Source of the DNA: Epiperipatus broadwayi
Lineage: Eukaryota > Onychophora > Udeonychophora > Euonychophora > Peripatidae
Reading direction: 5' to 3'
DNA: 64,000 nucleotides
Assembly: GCA_028023455.1 (NCBI GenBank)
Contig: JAQFVV010000022.1
Location: forward strand, 10,807,100 to 10,871,099
The position numbers and the translations under genes are program-made. Each line of letters opens with the position of its first letter. Within the stretch, counting starts at the first letter, position 1. This document shows positions 1 through 14,765 of the stretch, piece by piece. A model generated the notes under the pieces. That model saw nothing but the letters and a program-made list of their open reading frames with translations. It was not told where the DNA came from and did not search any database.

Positions 1-479
1 TAATTTTGAGCAGAGACATTATAGATTAGCAAAGATTTTTTTTATGGTGTGAATTGCAAATCCAACATTCCTTGATAATGCTATAATACATTCTTAAAAT
101 AATTTTCTGGTTCAATATGGGCATAAAATTTGCATGGTATCCTAAATACCAATATGAAAAATAGTGAGATATAGCATCTTTTTACATCAATATATCAGCA
201 GGCCAAATATCCAAACAAAATCAATATCCTGAAATACCAAAATACATTTTCTAGCAGTATCTTTTACATAGAAAAAATATATACAAGTATATTGTTATAT
301 ATCAATATTTTGCATTAAAATAAAAATTCTATATATTTACTAGTATGTAAAAAATTTTAACAGATATCTCTCGCACTTAGAAGATAATATTTATTGACTA
401 CACCAAAAAAAAAAAAAATTAGTTTTTATTTCTGTATCTGAAATGATATATAAACTAATTTACCTAATCAAATTAAATA

Positions 480-1080
480 CCTTTATTGGTACCCGTCGAT
501 TAGCCACCGCATGCCACTTGATGTCACTGTTTCTATGCAAAAGCACAAAAATATGCCGTTTACGCGGCCTATAGAACAGTTCTGTTCATATTAGTCGTTA
601 AGCAGGCCTAGATGGCATTGCATACAAATATTACAGCCCCCTTTTGTGCTTCACGGTACTATACAAATAGCGCACAGATTGTGACGGTATGATGTGAGGG
701 TATACAGAATTCAAGTGGCCATAACACTTTTCATGTGCATTCGAAGTAATGATTTTTCACACGACCTGACATAGTTTTAGATAGTAATAATTGTAAACCC
801 ATCGTCATGCTTCTGTACACATCTTTTTAAAGTGAAACGAATTGCAAAAGTGTACGTCCCAGCATCATTTTACTGAATTCACGCAAAAAAGGAATTTTGC
901 GCAAGAACAGCTTCGAGACTACTAAAACGGCTGTGGTTTGTCGTTGCTTATAAAAGGGTAAGCTTGGTTTGATCAGACGGTAATTTTAAAATGGAATTCT
1001 TACATTTTATTAAATAATGTTGTTTCATACATTTTTTTAAAATAGTTTTCAAGACGTCGCCGCGGAATGTTTCTAATATA
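480..1080. other. GC-richer, CpG-containing island with a TATA-like motif
   Basis: The stretch is markedly richer in G+C and CpG (for example GTTTACGCGGCC, GACGTCGCCGCGG) than the surrounding AT-rich DNA. A TATAAAAG motif lies on the + strand at 949-956, about 26 bp before TCAGAC at 973-978. No open reading frame of note or splice-flanked exon is seen, and no terminal repeat was recognised. It could be a regulatory or conserved noncoding element, a promoter of an unseen transcript, or a younger repeat fragment. The sequence does not decide between these. Confidence 0.3.
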
Positions 1081-4000
1081 TATATTTTTTTGTTTGATCA
1101 GAGTAGTGCATGTTTTGGCCGATACTTCATCAATGACAATTTGCCACTATTTTAACATTTTACATGGTTGAGCAAGCTATAATCTTGAAGTTTTTTTTTT
1201 TGTGTGTGTGTTAGAGATCAATATAAACACCTTACATAAGTTGCTTATTGGTATGTCACTTAAAAAAATACAAACTGTAAAAAAATGTTTATCATGCAAT
1301 CAAAATGGCCTCTAAACATTAAATTTTATTACAGTTATGTAATCAGTATATAACATTATTCATATTTTATGTTATATTAATGAATAGAATATATATGTAT
1401 ATAAATATTTTTTATATATCTATGTAGAATTGTAAATCCTATAAATTAACTCAATATATCATTTTAAATTTATACAATTGTTACTTTTAATTAAAAACTA
1501 CAGTTTAAAAACAATATTAACTCAACATTTGAAATTTGTAAATTTTACATGCATAAATTAGCAGTGGCTATTTTCTTGTTTCATCACTTTTTTAAGTCTC
1601 ACACATTCATTCAATCCTATTCTTGTAATCTGTGTTGTTTCTTTGCTTTGGTCATAAAATTTAAAAGTCGAATGACTCAAAGTATAAAATTAATGATGGC
1701 AGGATTCCTGAAAACGCTTCCCTTATTTGAGATGAAAATAATTAAATGGGGGGAGGGGCCTGCTATATTAAAACTTATCAAAAAAAAAAAAAGTTGATGC
1801 TAGAGATGTTTATATTTTTGTAACTGCTAAGCTTTCATCCATGGTATAAGATAAAGAATGAAAATGTATTTAATTTATGAATGGTGAATAAAAAATATTG
1901 ATTCACACAAAGGCATTAGAATGGCTTCAAAAAATCATCAAAATTACAGAAGAGATAGAGTGACAATGATAAGATTACTGTTTTAATTCTGAAACTGACA
2001 AAAATATACTCTTCTGAAATAAGTATTATTGTAATTTATTCTGGAAGAAGACAAAAGTAATTCAAGAAAAGGCTTTAGAGAACTGGAAAGATGAATGAAA
2101 CTTGATGCTATGTGGCAAAAACAGAAATTATTTATTGACCTAAAAATTTCCATGCTTTCAAAGGCAAGAATAAAAATTATCTCCTGTGCTGTAGATTATA
2201 ACGGCTCAAATTATGAAATGTTTCTACAATTGTTTTGTTGAAATATTTAAGACAGAAAAGATTTGAATTTTACGACTTATGAAACAATTTTGAATCTGTT
2301 TTCTATGAAAGTAAGAAACCAAACCCTTGATCTCAATCTTAATTCTAAATTAATGAAATACTAGAATCCTTGCAAATGAAATAACATTTATAAAAGCAGC
2401 AATCAAAGAAAGAAACTGGCAATCTATAATGAAAGGCTATATAGAATGCAGATGTGAATAATTTTACAATGTTCTAAAGATAGATAGAAAAGTGAAAAAC
2501 ATTATTCAGGAAACATGGAAAAGATAGATCTGATGCCATGATTAATGAAGTTATAGTATATATTGAAGGCTATTGAAAAGTTCTGAAAGGTAAAGCATTA
2601 CCAAGCCCATAGCAAATCATCAGAAAGGGAAAAAGAAGCAGCAAATAGATTAAAAATTTTTTTGCTTAATGATATACAAGCCCATAATATTATTTATAAC
2701 CTACATAATGCTACATGTGTTTTAAATTATAAAATTACATATATACATAATCCACTTATTTTATGCATTCTTTTTTTTTTTTTTAGATATTCTGGTTATT
2801 TTGCCATATTAATAAAAAATATAACATATACTATTATATATTTTTACAATTTATTTTATAAATATTTTATTCATATATATAAAACCTATACTATTTATTC
2901 TTTTTATGTAACAATAATAAAGTTTCATTGCTTTTAAATATCCACTTTATTTATAAGAGAAACATTTTCAATTGCAATTTCCAAGATTTTTAATTTTTAA
3001 ACTGATACACCAAAATAAAAATAAAAAACTTAGTTGTTTTCCATCTTAAGTACTAGAAAGATCTATAGCTTCTCTTTAGCTATAAAATATCAATACATTT
3101 AAAAAATATATATATAAAATCATATTTATAAAAAAGTGCTAATTTTTTTTTATCATAAAACGATAAAAGTTATTTTTTATTATTTAAATTTATTTTAAAC
3201 TCTATAAGTGGAGAATCAACATACGTTTCCTAAATTTCACAACTCTCATACTACAGAAGATGCTTTATTTAATATTATAATAATAAAGTATGCTTTTTTT
3301 AAGTTTTAAGATATTGTCTGAAATAAACTTTCTCAAACATTTTAAAAAACTTTAATCATTTTTCTTATTATAAATCTATTCTCAATTTGAGTTCTGAGCA
3401 TCAACATTATAATAAAACTATTCCATGCCAACAGATGTAAGTAAAGTCTGCCTGTATATATATATGCAGAATAACCTTTCCTTATTACAGAATTCAATGG
3501 AGAGCTACAATTAGGCAAAGTTATAGACTTTTTCATAAAATAAAAATTCAGTGCACATGTTAAAAGACTACATCACAAGATATCAGATAAACAAATTAAT
3601 GAACCAGAATGAGATTTATGTGGACAAAATTGAATTTTATCACAAAACACACCTTTAAGTTTTTATTCTTTGCTTGTCTTTATATATATTTTTTGGTTTC
3701 TGGAGTTAAAATGTTAATATTCTTTCACTTAGTAGATGATGATGATAATGAATAAAGCAAAAAATATTTTTAAAGATAAAATTAAATGGATGAAACATTT
3801 AATAAACAAAGTAAGCAAAATTGTTATGACTGCATCTAACTGCTATTTAAAAAACTTAAAATATAATTATAAACGATTGAAATTAATATTTAAAACTATT
3901 ACAATCTCAATGATTTTGACAATTTATGAGCGAATATTTTTTTGGCATTTTGCATTATATTTTTTAGAAAGCAGATGAACTAAGTTTATTATGTAAGTGT

Positions 4001-4126
4001 AAAAGCAATATTAGATAGTAACAGATATATATTATTTGAGTTAAGTATAGAAGTTCTTGAGGTCATGTTTTTTATTACTATTCCCAAAGCACACAATAGT
4101 TATATATAAATAATTTGACATTTTTT

Positions 4127-4480
4127 CAAGATATTTTTATACAAGGTTTAATGTCATACGAAATATTAACAAGTTCGAAAACTTAAATCTCACTTTCAAA
4201 ACATTTGATTGATATAAATAAGATAGTTTTTTAGGAATATTATTGGATTACTAGTAAATTTTTTCATTGTGACATTCAAGTTTTTTAGACTTTGAGCAAT
4301 TACCATTAGAAATCTTTAGTTAGTTTACCAGTCTATTAAGATATTTTTGACATAAGGTAAAGATACAAACTTTAATGATGTGCTCAAGTATTAAAAAAAC
4401 AATAGCTTAAGTCTCACTTTCAAAACATTGATAAAATTAATATAAACAAGGAAATTCTCTAATAGGAATATTGTTGGATT
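4127..4480. repeat. Diverged tandem duplication, about 224-bp period
   Basis: The block around CTCACTTTCAAAACATT at 4189 recurs at 4413. It is flanked on both sides by matching sequence (AGATATTTTT... before, AGGAATATT.TTGGATTA after). The copies are clearly diverged, so this is an old local duplication. No coding content or known family was recognised. Confidence 0.6.
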
Positions 4481-5689
4481 ATCAAAAAATATGCTAATAA
4501 AAATTATAATTCTTTATAATAAATCTTATCTCAAAGTCATTATAGTTTGTACATGATTCCACAGCATTCACTAAGCAATTAATTAATATGCAAATCATAA
4601 GTTATTATGAAAGTGATTAATTATAGGTACATAACTTGAATTGTATCCAAACAAATTTTTTTATCCATTACAAAAAAAAATAAAAAGGGAACTATCTAGT
4701 ACTATTACAGTAAAGATAAATAGTTTGATAGGTTTTTAGAATGAACAAACAATTAATGATAAAATTATAAATGCCAAATTCATTATTACATTTATTAAAT
4801 GATTATTTATATTAGGTAAAATGGCTTTTTTAAAAAAATAAATAGATCACTTCAGGACAAAGGTCTCCCCAACAACCTCTCAAATAGAAACAATGAAGAA
4901 TGCAGTACTCACCAGGTTTGCAAATTGCTAAATGGTGAGGGTTTAGGCAGTTTTCCCATCCTTATTTTATCTTCTAAGAATAGCTAAATATTCCTTTATT
5001 GACTAATGTTGAATGTTTAACTTGGTTGGTGTTATACTAGTTAATTAAAAGAAAAATCCTAAGCCTCTTAAAAAAAATTTCACTTGATTTATATTTAAAC
5101 CCCAGGTCATACATATATCAAATGAACATACTACTTCCACATCATAAAATGTTCTAATTCTTATTAACTATATTTCATTTTAAATACAAAAAAGTAAAAA
5201 TATATATATAAAATGTAATGGAATACGACTATATTCTCGCATTTCAATAAAATAGATAAATATTCTTATAATATTTTCTAAAGAGCAAAGTGTATTTACC
5301 ATATAAGATTTGATCACTGGTGATGGTATGCAATTAATACTTGTTTTTAACTTAAACATTTCCAGATTCCTATTATATAATGTTGAGACTTTTCTAAGTG
5401 TGGTTTTGCATATACAAAAAAGAGGAAAGCGTAGATGTGATAGTCAAAGAATATTCTGTTTAAGTATCTTTATAATTGTCTGTGTTTATTACATTATTTA
5501 CAAGAACAGATGTAGTGAAATGCTTCAAATTTAACAGATGATTGCTAAATTGATTAATCACATCCAACAGACCACATTTACTTACTTTAATGAATTATTA
5601 ATTATATGAAAAATCTAGTGTTTTTCAATGTACAAATAACAAAAACATCTCTAATACCTTTATGAATATGATGCAAAGCCACTCTACTT

Positions 5690-6635
5690 AGGAAAAAATT
5701 TCATAACCTAATGGACAGTAATATACAGAAGATGAATCTTCGTAGAAAAATCCCTCAAGTTCTTTAATTAAAATATACTGGTTAAAGATATTTATTATTC
5801 CAATAAGAGCTAGTGAGTAAGTATTTAAATCAAGTGAAAAAAGCCACGGAAGATTAACAACATACTTAAGATCTCTCAAACCAATATTTGAATGGATGGC
5901 TACATGAATCAGTGTTATCAAATTGGAAAATGACAATGTTATCTGGAAATTAATGTTTGCAGCATGTAGAGCAGTGACTAAATCAAAACAATTTCTTAAT
6001 ATGCCTTCACAAATCAAGAGTTTCATCACTATATTTTACAAATGGAAGATATCAATCGCCAGCAAATCTTCCGATAGTTGTAAGAAGTATAAACTTAATT
6101 TGTCCAACCCTAACACATATCTTCTTCATATCAAAGCACTTAAGTTAAAAAAAAACAGTGGTTTTGAAATGTCAGCTTGGGAATAGATGTTTTGCCTCTA
6201 AGGCTTTATGCAGTGTTTGATAAACAGTAGAGCGTTCCTAAGAGTATTCTAATTTCTGTAATGGTTTGTTCTGCTATAGTTCTTTACTTTTTGCATACAA
6301 TCCTTTATAATTTTTCCAATTATTACTGTTTTAATTTTCACTTAGTATTGAGAGTAGTGGGCTCAAGGTAAGATTGTTAGATTCTTCTCAGCTGAGGGTA
6401 GGAGAAAAAAACCTGTAATGAAACTGTTGCATCGAATCTGTAAACTTGATATTCTTAAGCAACTAATCACAAGATAAAAGATGCAAGTACTGATTTATGA
6501 ATATGTGAATGCACTTATTGATCTTGGGACTGCCCATCATGATACATTAAATAACTTGGGATATCAATGCTTCAGTTAATACAGCACCAAGACTTTGACC
6601 CTCTTTAAACTCAGACAGGTCTGATATTTCTATTT
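5690..6635 (-). pseudogene. Decayed Tc1-family transposase
   Basis: Reading the minus strand from about 6630 downward, the translation begins EISDLSEFKEGQSLGAVLTE. This resembles the N-terminal HTH start of Tc1-type transposases (DLSEFxRGQIVGAR). After frame breaks and stops comes TVYQTLHKA, similar to the TVRRELHK segment. Near the C-terminal end VIFQFDN and WFER correspond to the VFQDDN...WFE block, with the second catalytic Asp replaced in this copy. NLPWLFSLDLN matches LPWPAQSPDLN, and LIKELEGFFYED matches the LKQLEDVLHEEW region. The longest surviving open part is 6029-5688 (113 codons). Several stops and frame changes make it nonfunctional. Terminal inverted repeats were not identified. 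The family assignment rests on ordered motif matches, not on a computed alignment. Confidence 0.65.
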
Positions 6636-9600
6636 ATGAAATGAATATCAACTTTTTATCAGAAATTCATTATCAACTTCATAGGATTCTACCTGTAAAA
6701 GAAAAAAAAGTTATGTTAGTATGTATTTCCATTTTAGAAGTACATTATGTCAGAAATAAAGTTGCTAATATGACAGATATTCCCATTATTTTATCCAAAT
6801 CCCACATACAGTCACACTCAGTTGTAAAATCATATATTTGATGAAGAATAATGAATTTGCTTAAGGATGAATAATCAAATTTAAGCTGTATAAAGTGATT
6901 GCAATATTATAAAAAAATCTTGAAAATATAAATATTAGACTTTAATGAATATAAATTTTTTTTCTAGTCTACAGACCTTTGCCTTTTCAAGAGAGTCAAT
7001 GGAAGTTGGATATAATTTTTTTCCCTCATTCATTCAAAGATTAGCAATTACACATCATTAATTATTAAAGACATCCTAACTCCAACCAAAAAAAAAATGA
7101 TACAAAGGAAAGCACAAAGTTGAAGACAAGCTTTACAATGACTACACAACCAATCTATAAACTATAAATATATTAACACATATATCATATGATGATCTTT
7201 TAGTCTTATTTTTTTTTACAAAAGATTTCAGCACCACACTTAATTATAACTCTCCACTATATTCTATTTTCAGTCATATTTTCTTAATAAAAGGCATCAA
7301 TGGTTGTACCTCTTTAAAGTTTCTTGAGATCAACTTTATAATGGCATTTGATTCTCTCATGAAACCAATGTATTGCTTTATATGCTCAATTCAATGAAGA
7401 TGTGCACTTATTAGATTCACTCTTATTATAATAATCATGCTGAATAATATACTAAAGCTGCTTATAGTATTGCCATCACACTTTTAAAACATTAGAAATC
7501 CTTAAATGAATTTTTTTCTAGTGTATATACATTATAATAGGAGTCAATCTTTACTTCCGAATAATAAATTTGGAAAAATTACATCCCTAAATTAAAATAA
7601 TTTAGTTGACAATATCAAAATATTTAACTGATCTACATTCTCAGACTAATAACCATTCAAACTAAAAGACAATGAAGAAGTTTTTTTCAGCACTGGGTGA
7701 CAAAATTTTTGCTCATTAAGTACTAAACCACATTCTATATAGGTTATATTGAAAATACAGGTAGATGATCTCTTGAATTGGCAAAAATAGTAAAATCAGT
7801 GTGAATCTGGATGTTTTTTTTTTTCTGTCATTAATATATTCAATTTGTTGAAAACCGCACTAAATTTATATCACATTCTAATGTTGTCTTCATAAAGTTA
7901 TTTATAAACAATTTCAAAGATCACTGATACACACAAAAGAAAAATAGTTGAAGCTAGCACATACATGTAACACAAGTTTTTATTTCAAATATCATAAGAT
8001 TTTCCATCAATAATAATGCTTCCACTTATATCATCATATAGCAGTTTTACAACAAGAATAAACTTGGATAGGCAATAATCCATGGCACAAATGTTCTTAA
8101 TTAATTAAATCACATATATTAAACTTTTTGTTTCTTAATCAACCTTTTCTTGCATTTTCAGATATCTGATAAGCATTTATTTATGGCTGAAAGCAATCTA
8201 TTTAATAAAACTTTTGGAAATATTTTTATTACAGTGAATCAGAATAACATTCATGATAATTTCATAGTATTTTCTAGTCCCTTTATTTTTATAAATTGGG
8301 ACAACAAAAGACATTCATAATAAATACCACAACTATTATGGGTTTAAATATTTCTAAAAAAATTGCAATAATCATGGAAAATAACCTATATCACCATATA
8401 TCGAAATTTCAATACAAATCCCATCAGAACTTCCAACTTTACATCACATGATCACCATTTCTAACTTTACTGTTTTTAAGATTACAACTGGATCACTGTT
8501 TAAATCTAAAAGAATTAATAGGATAAAAATATTAAATGCAATGACTTAAATCTTCCATCATTATTCAATAAATGATTAAAATATTTCATTCATCTCTTTA
8601 AATCTCATTATCATATTTAAAAAAATACCATCCGTTGATTTAATAAAGTTATAATACTGTTTTTCAGGTTTCCATGTTAAGATCTAAATTGATCACAATA
8701 AATAAATGATTCTCTTCCCTGCAATTTTAATCTAATCAGTAATTCTTAAAAATCTTGTTGTCAATAACATCTTGATGAACTTCTGTCTTTATATTCCTCT
8801 ATTATTTATGAAATTCCACATTTATTTTATTATACAGTCAAACCAACAATGCCATTTTCTTTATAATCCCAACATCGATAATACAATTATCAGAGAATCA
8901 ATCAAGATTTTTCCTTTTTAGTCAATCCAAGAACAAATTTACTCATATCCACAACATGATACTTAAGAAAATTCTATGCCACCTTAACATCACTAACTGA
9001 TAACCCAAATTTACTATTAAACAACTGTTGAAAATTAGCACGCGTAACATTTACCTTTAGATATTCAATTTCCTACCAAAATATTTGAGACAGAACTTAC
9101 TTTTTAAAGTGATTATCATTTTAACTTTATAAGGTATTAATCTATGATTTGCTCAACAATCAGTATATATAGATGCTTGTGTGACTTTTATGTTGGCTGT
9201 TAACTATAATATAATTCATGATGCAACTATTTTGATAATTCTTTGCCTGATATTTATCTAAACAAAGACTTTTTGATAAGCAATATGCATGTTAAATAAA
9301 AATTCAATATAACTGTAAATCATTTGAGTTACATTTCCAATAACGCTGCATCTTAATTACATCTATGTGCATTCAAGTTTCAAAGAAGGAATATTTGGTC
9401 TTTCATTAATATTGATGCAACAACACTACCAGAAAGAAATGAAAGTTTTCTTTTATTAAATTTTTTGAATCTAATGTAGAGCACAAGTAATGATAATATT
9501 AGCACATACAGCATTTTGTAAACCAGTTTTAAATATTAGACTTTCATTAATATTTCTAAGAATTCTACTAATAAAATATACAAAGTTATATCATCTCTTA

Positions 9601-9769
9601 GAGAATTCAAAATTACACAATCTCCTTTCACTTGAATAAATGCCCTTCCAAATGAAACTATAGCTTTTAAATTTTTCCTCTAAAAGATAAAGAAATGTGC
9701 ATACCTGTTTTTTTGACTATAATGCATAAAATCTACTTAATGTTAATACTGCAATAAAATATAAAGGCT

Positions 9770-9960
9770 TCCTAATGCAGTGGTAGTGCAGGTACGTATC
9801 ATGCCAATTACCTGAATGGATTCAAATTTTGCATTAAAACTTGACATTTTTTTCCAGATTCAAAGAAGTCTTAGGATGAAAAATTGTTCAAAACCTCATC
9901 ACTAAGCAGGTAAACCTAGTCGATAATATCTTTTTCTTCATGGGGCTTTATTCTACAGTA
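9770..9960 (+). repeat. tRNA-derived SINE-like repeat
   Basis: TAGTGCAGGT (box A-like, about 9783) is followed about 35 bases later by GGATTCAAATT (box B-like, 9828-9838), the internal RNA polymerase III promoter layout of tRNA-derived SINEs. The 3' boundary is uncertain and no target-site duplication was identified. Confidence 0.4.
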
Positions 9961-10139
9961 GGCCGTGTAAAGACTGTTTTACCTTTTTAAAAAACTTCCT
10001 TGATACAGACTATATTGAAATTTTATTTAATTCGTTTTTTAATTATTAGTTCATAAATATTTTTATTCACTTTAGTAACTTATAAATAATGGAAGTAAGC
10101 AAAAAAAAAATAAAAATAGCAGAATTTAATATTAAAATG

Positions 10140-10275
10140 AGAAGTGCAGTGGTTGAGTGGTAGATTTTGAAGTTCAAGACCAAGATTGTGTCCTACTTCA
10201 AACACTTCTGGTGCTTGAACATCATCTACTCTCCAGCAATAAACTCTTCAATTATTTTTATTTAAAGTCAACATA
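10140..10275 (+). repeat. tRNA-derived SINE, family with CCAGCAATAAA tail
   Basis: Box A-like TGGTTGAGTGGTAGA at 10150 and box B-like AGTTCAAGACC at 10171 have normal tRNA-type spacing. The repeat ends with CTCCAGCAATAAACTC followed by an AT-rich tail. The same tail recurs in the repeats at 47870-48000 and 55345-55500, which defines a small dispersed family inside this window. Confidence 0.6.
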
Positions 10276-13200
10276 TACAAATAAGCAAATTAAATCTATG
10301 ATGGTGTATGATAAAAAATTTTTTTCCCTGCTGTAAAACTGAAAGCTAGTTCCATAAAATATATTTTAGCAGTTCAGTTTTAAGTTAATTGCCACTTTTG
10401 ATTTTTAATATAAGGATGATATACTAAGCATGGATAAGTAATATAACATACAATATATCAAAGAGTTAAAAGACATAATTTTAAATGTTATTGTTCAATA
10501 GGTTTATAAATATATAGTATTAAATAATTCGTTTGTTTTGCCTTTTGTTTACACACAACAGTATTCACTTTTAAAAAATTCAAAAAATTATTCAATTTCA
10601 AGCATGCAATTAAAATTCCTTGTTTTATTTTTCTATTATTTATGCAGACATCTGAAACACAAAACAAAATAAACACTACCTAATTGCCTAATGTCCTCTA
10701 TGATTGATAGGATAAACATACAAATTAGTGATTATAAGTTTGCTGATATTAAGCAAGATAAGCTTATTTTAATATTTTTAAGTAAATAATAATATCACAA
10801 TTATTTTAATGATACTGCTTTAAACACTTCAAAAAATTTTAGTATTGCCTTAACAAAAATAAAGACTATAAAACCACAATATTCCTTAATAAATTAACAA
10901 TATTCCTTAGATTATAATTACTGCTAAAATTATTTGTCTATTTATTATTATAATAAATTATTCATTTTTAAAAGTTCAAATGCATTAATTGTTATTAACT
11001 CAAAGCTGTAATTAATAAAATAATAATATTAGGATATTAACCTGAATCATGCAACCTCATACTTCACTTATAGGCTGTTATTTTTCCAGCTTAATGCACT
11101 AGTTTCCAAAATTTTTTAATATAAACAATGAACAGTAAGAAGATTTAAACATATTATTTTAGAAAGTTTGACAAATGTTCAAGACCGCATTTTAATTGAT
11201 AATAAATATGATCTTAAAATATAAAGCTTTTGTATAAAACTAATATTAATTTTTTCTTTTTTTTTTTTTTAAAAAAAAAGTATTGTTATTATGTATTGAA
11301 GGTATTTTCTGTAAATGATCCTTTCCATGATAGAATAATAAAATTTAAATTTATAATTAGGAGTTTCATGAGATAATGGATCAAAAAAGATCAGATTAGC
11401 CTATTTCTCATTTAAAATGAAATTACATAGTACAATAATAATTTAATAGTAAATCATTCAGTACAACTTTGTTTTACTTTTGATGTAATTATATTTCCAT
11501 CTACATTGTTGAACTAATTTCATTCAGAATTTTTTTGCTTAGCACTCCAATTTTTGATTCACATTCAAATCTTAGATGCGAGATATGTACATTGTTTCTT
11601 CAAAACCTTTTGATTATTTATAAACCATTTCTTAAATTAATTATTTTTTTATAATACTTCATATTTCAAAACATAGCAGTTCCATAAAAACGGATCAATC
11701 TTGAATATTTTTATTATCAGAACTATATCCTGTGAATCAACTTTTGTGCCAATATTTTCTATAATATTTTTAAAGACTTTCTGGTGATAAAAAATGGATG
11801 TTTCAATAGTTCTAAAAGTGGAGTAAAAGAAATTGTTTATCAAAAGATGTTTTTACTTTTAGGATGTTGAAACTATCTATAAAGAATAAATATATACATA
11901 TAATTACATAGGAGATCATATGACATTTCAAATACAGCAATCCCATTCAATTGAGTAATACTGATATATATGTATTTTCTACTTTATAAAAATCAATCCA
12001 GAAATTTTTGTCAAACTACAGATAAATAAATTGTCTATCATTATCTTGGATTCATAATATTAAAAAAAAACTGAACCATGTAAGTATACATAATACAGTT
12101 ACACATATCTATAATTGATTTTCAAAATTATGCACATTCTGTCATATAAAACATAACATAGTCATAAAAGACTTTGCAATAATAAATAAAAAGAAATAAA
12201 GCACATTCACATACATATTTGAATCTAAGCGAAAGAGCACGTGCGTGAATTTAAATGAATTATTTTTTTTTTTATTACATAGAATTACCATTCATATTTT
12301 GCATTTGTGTTTTTAGATAAGTCAAACAAAAATTTTTATTCAATAATTACCAGTAGCATGCAATATGGTGAATGTAAGATACATTTAATGCTTTCGTTGT
12401 GATCATAGCTATAGAATTGACTGAGAGGAGATTCAGGACAAAACCTCCACTCGTATGTGAAACATATCAATTTAAACTTATAAATTTATAACTTTTTAAT
12501 ATTACTTTTTTTCTAACTACATTAGTTGACCACATTTTATTATTTGTATCAAAACAAATTAATTTCTTTAACCAGTAGTTTTCTTTACCAAGATTTAAAT
12601 AATTTTTCTTTTATTTTAGATTTACATAAATTAAATTAAATTTAATTACTTTATTGCACATAAACATGAATTTAAGAGAAACCAAAACTGAGCAATTTAA
12701 ATTCATAAAAAATCCTAAATGGCATTTAATACAGCAAACTAAAAGTAATAACATTTTATTTGTGAAATTTATAATGACCTTTAACTATGTTGAACACTTT
12801 TCTATTTTTGAACTCTCAATAATCTTTTGGCTGATCAAATATGAAACAAAGCACCAGTATGCTACATGCAATGAACCTTGTTAAATTAACAAGTGATAAT
12901 GATGAGTAAGAGACCAAAACAGAAAAAAAGATTTAAAACAGATTTATTAATGTTCTTTTTTATCAAGAGTAGAAAAATGGTAAATGTGGAAAGTAATTGT
13001 ACAAATATGCAGAGCACAAAACATAATATAATACTGAAAATTGAATAACAGATCAAGCTATAAGAGAACAAAAAAAAGAGTACTGGGTAGAAAAGCTACA
13101 GAAATGATAAATGGAATATTGTGATATCAGAATACATCAAAAGACAATAAAAATGAACCTATGACAAAATAACACCGAAACATCATTACCTATGGAAATG

Positions 13201-14765
13201 AGTTTTGAGAGATGAAGAAAAGAACAGAAAGGGAATTAATAGTTACAGAAATGGATTACTGGTAAAGATCCGCAGACAGATTAAGGAGAGAATGCAAAAG
13301 CAATAAAAAAAAAATGAATTTGAACATACTACATAATAAATGAATTGAAAAAAGACAATTGCAAGGGTATAGATATGTGCAGAGAATATCTCAAAGAAAT
13401 TACCAAAACAAATATTAAACCAGATGCCAATAGAAAAGAGAACAAGAGAGCATACAAAAAAGGAAGTCCAAAAGAAGGAATAGATAAAGAAATTTGCAGA
13501 AAGGTTTATGGACACACAGAGACATGACAAATATCATAGAGCATTAAAAAACAAATAAGAAAATATTGAATACAAAAAAATATAAAACTATCAAAATGAC
13601 CTTCAAAATCGTTTTTCAATTGGGTAATATTAATAGATTTGTAGAGATTATCTAGAACAAATAAAATGTTTAATTTTATATAATAAAAAACTTAAGGTTA
13701 TTAAATGCTAAGCAATTTTATTATAAGTAGAAATGGGTGAAAAAAGTTATTAGTAATAATTTTGAGGAGAAAAAAAAAAAAAAATCAACAAATTGTGATA
13801 TAAAATATTAACATGAAAAGTAGAAAAATTAGACATTGAAAAAAAAAGATATTAGACGATGAGAGATAATTATATATATATTTTAAACCTGAGGGATAAA
13901 GAAATTACAGATTGAGACGAAAGACATTAATAAATCATAAAATTTAACATAGATATAGTTTAATCAGAAAGATATTTATCAAGAGTTACAAAAATAGTAG
14001 CTAAAAAAGATTCATAAAATTACCCTTAGGAAAACAAAAAAAAATTTAATAGTTTCGTGCAAACCATATCTAATTTAATTTTTGAAATCTTGAGGACAAT
14101 AAGATTTATAAATTATACTGAAAAATTCCAAATGCAGTAATTCATTCTATTCTTAAATGCATTAAACATATCTGTTAATTAAAAATGTGACTGCTATGTT
14201 ATTATATCAGTCAAATCTAACTGTTATCTCTAAGAATGAAATTACCACCAAGAATTATATTTTTTCTTCTTTTTTTATTATAATAAAATTATCATTAGAC
14301 AATCTGTTCAAATTTATACTTTTATAATATTAAGCCACACCAATATTATTTCCACTGATAATTGTGATGCTAGTTTAGAGTCATTTTCCATCTCTTGTAG
14401 GTTGAGATCTAAAAAGATTGCTTCCCAGATTTATTATAGAATATTAGTTCTATGCTAAATATCTAAAACAAGATGTTTTTTAAAAGAGCGATTCAAAAAC
14501 TTTTGTTTATATATTAAATTCTCTTATTAATTAACCAACTGCTTATTTGAATTAAAGATTTAAAAATAATAATGCTAAAAAATTGAAATGTTTAATCATA
14601 TTTTTAAAAAGTTGCTTAACATAAAATTTTTCAAGTAAATATATTAGATATAGGATCAAAACTAAAAAAATAATTAATTACATAGAAAAATTATAGAAAA
14701 TTTGAAGAAATATTTGATTAAGTAGACATATTTTAAATCTTAAAGTAAGATTTTTCAAGTAAATA

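Noticed and set aside
12411-12480. SINE-like box B (GAGATTCAGGAC)
   Set aside because: No box A at a fitting distance and no shared tail with other repeats.
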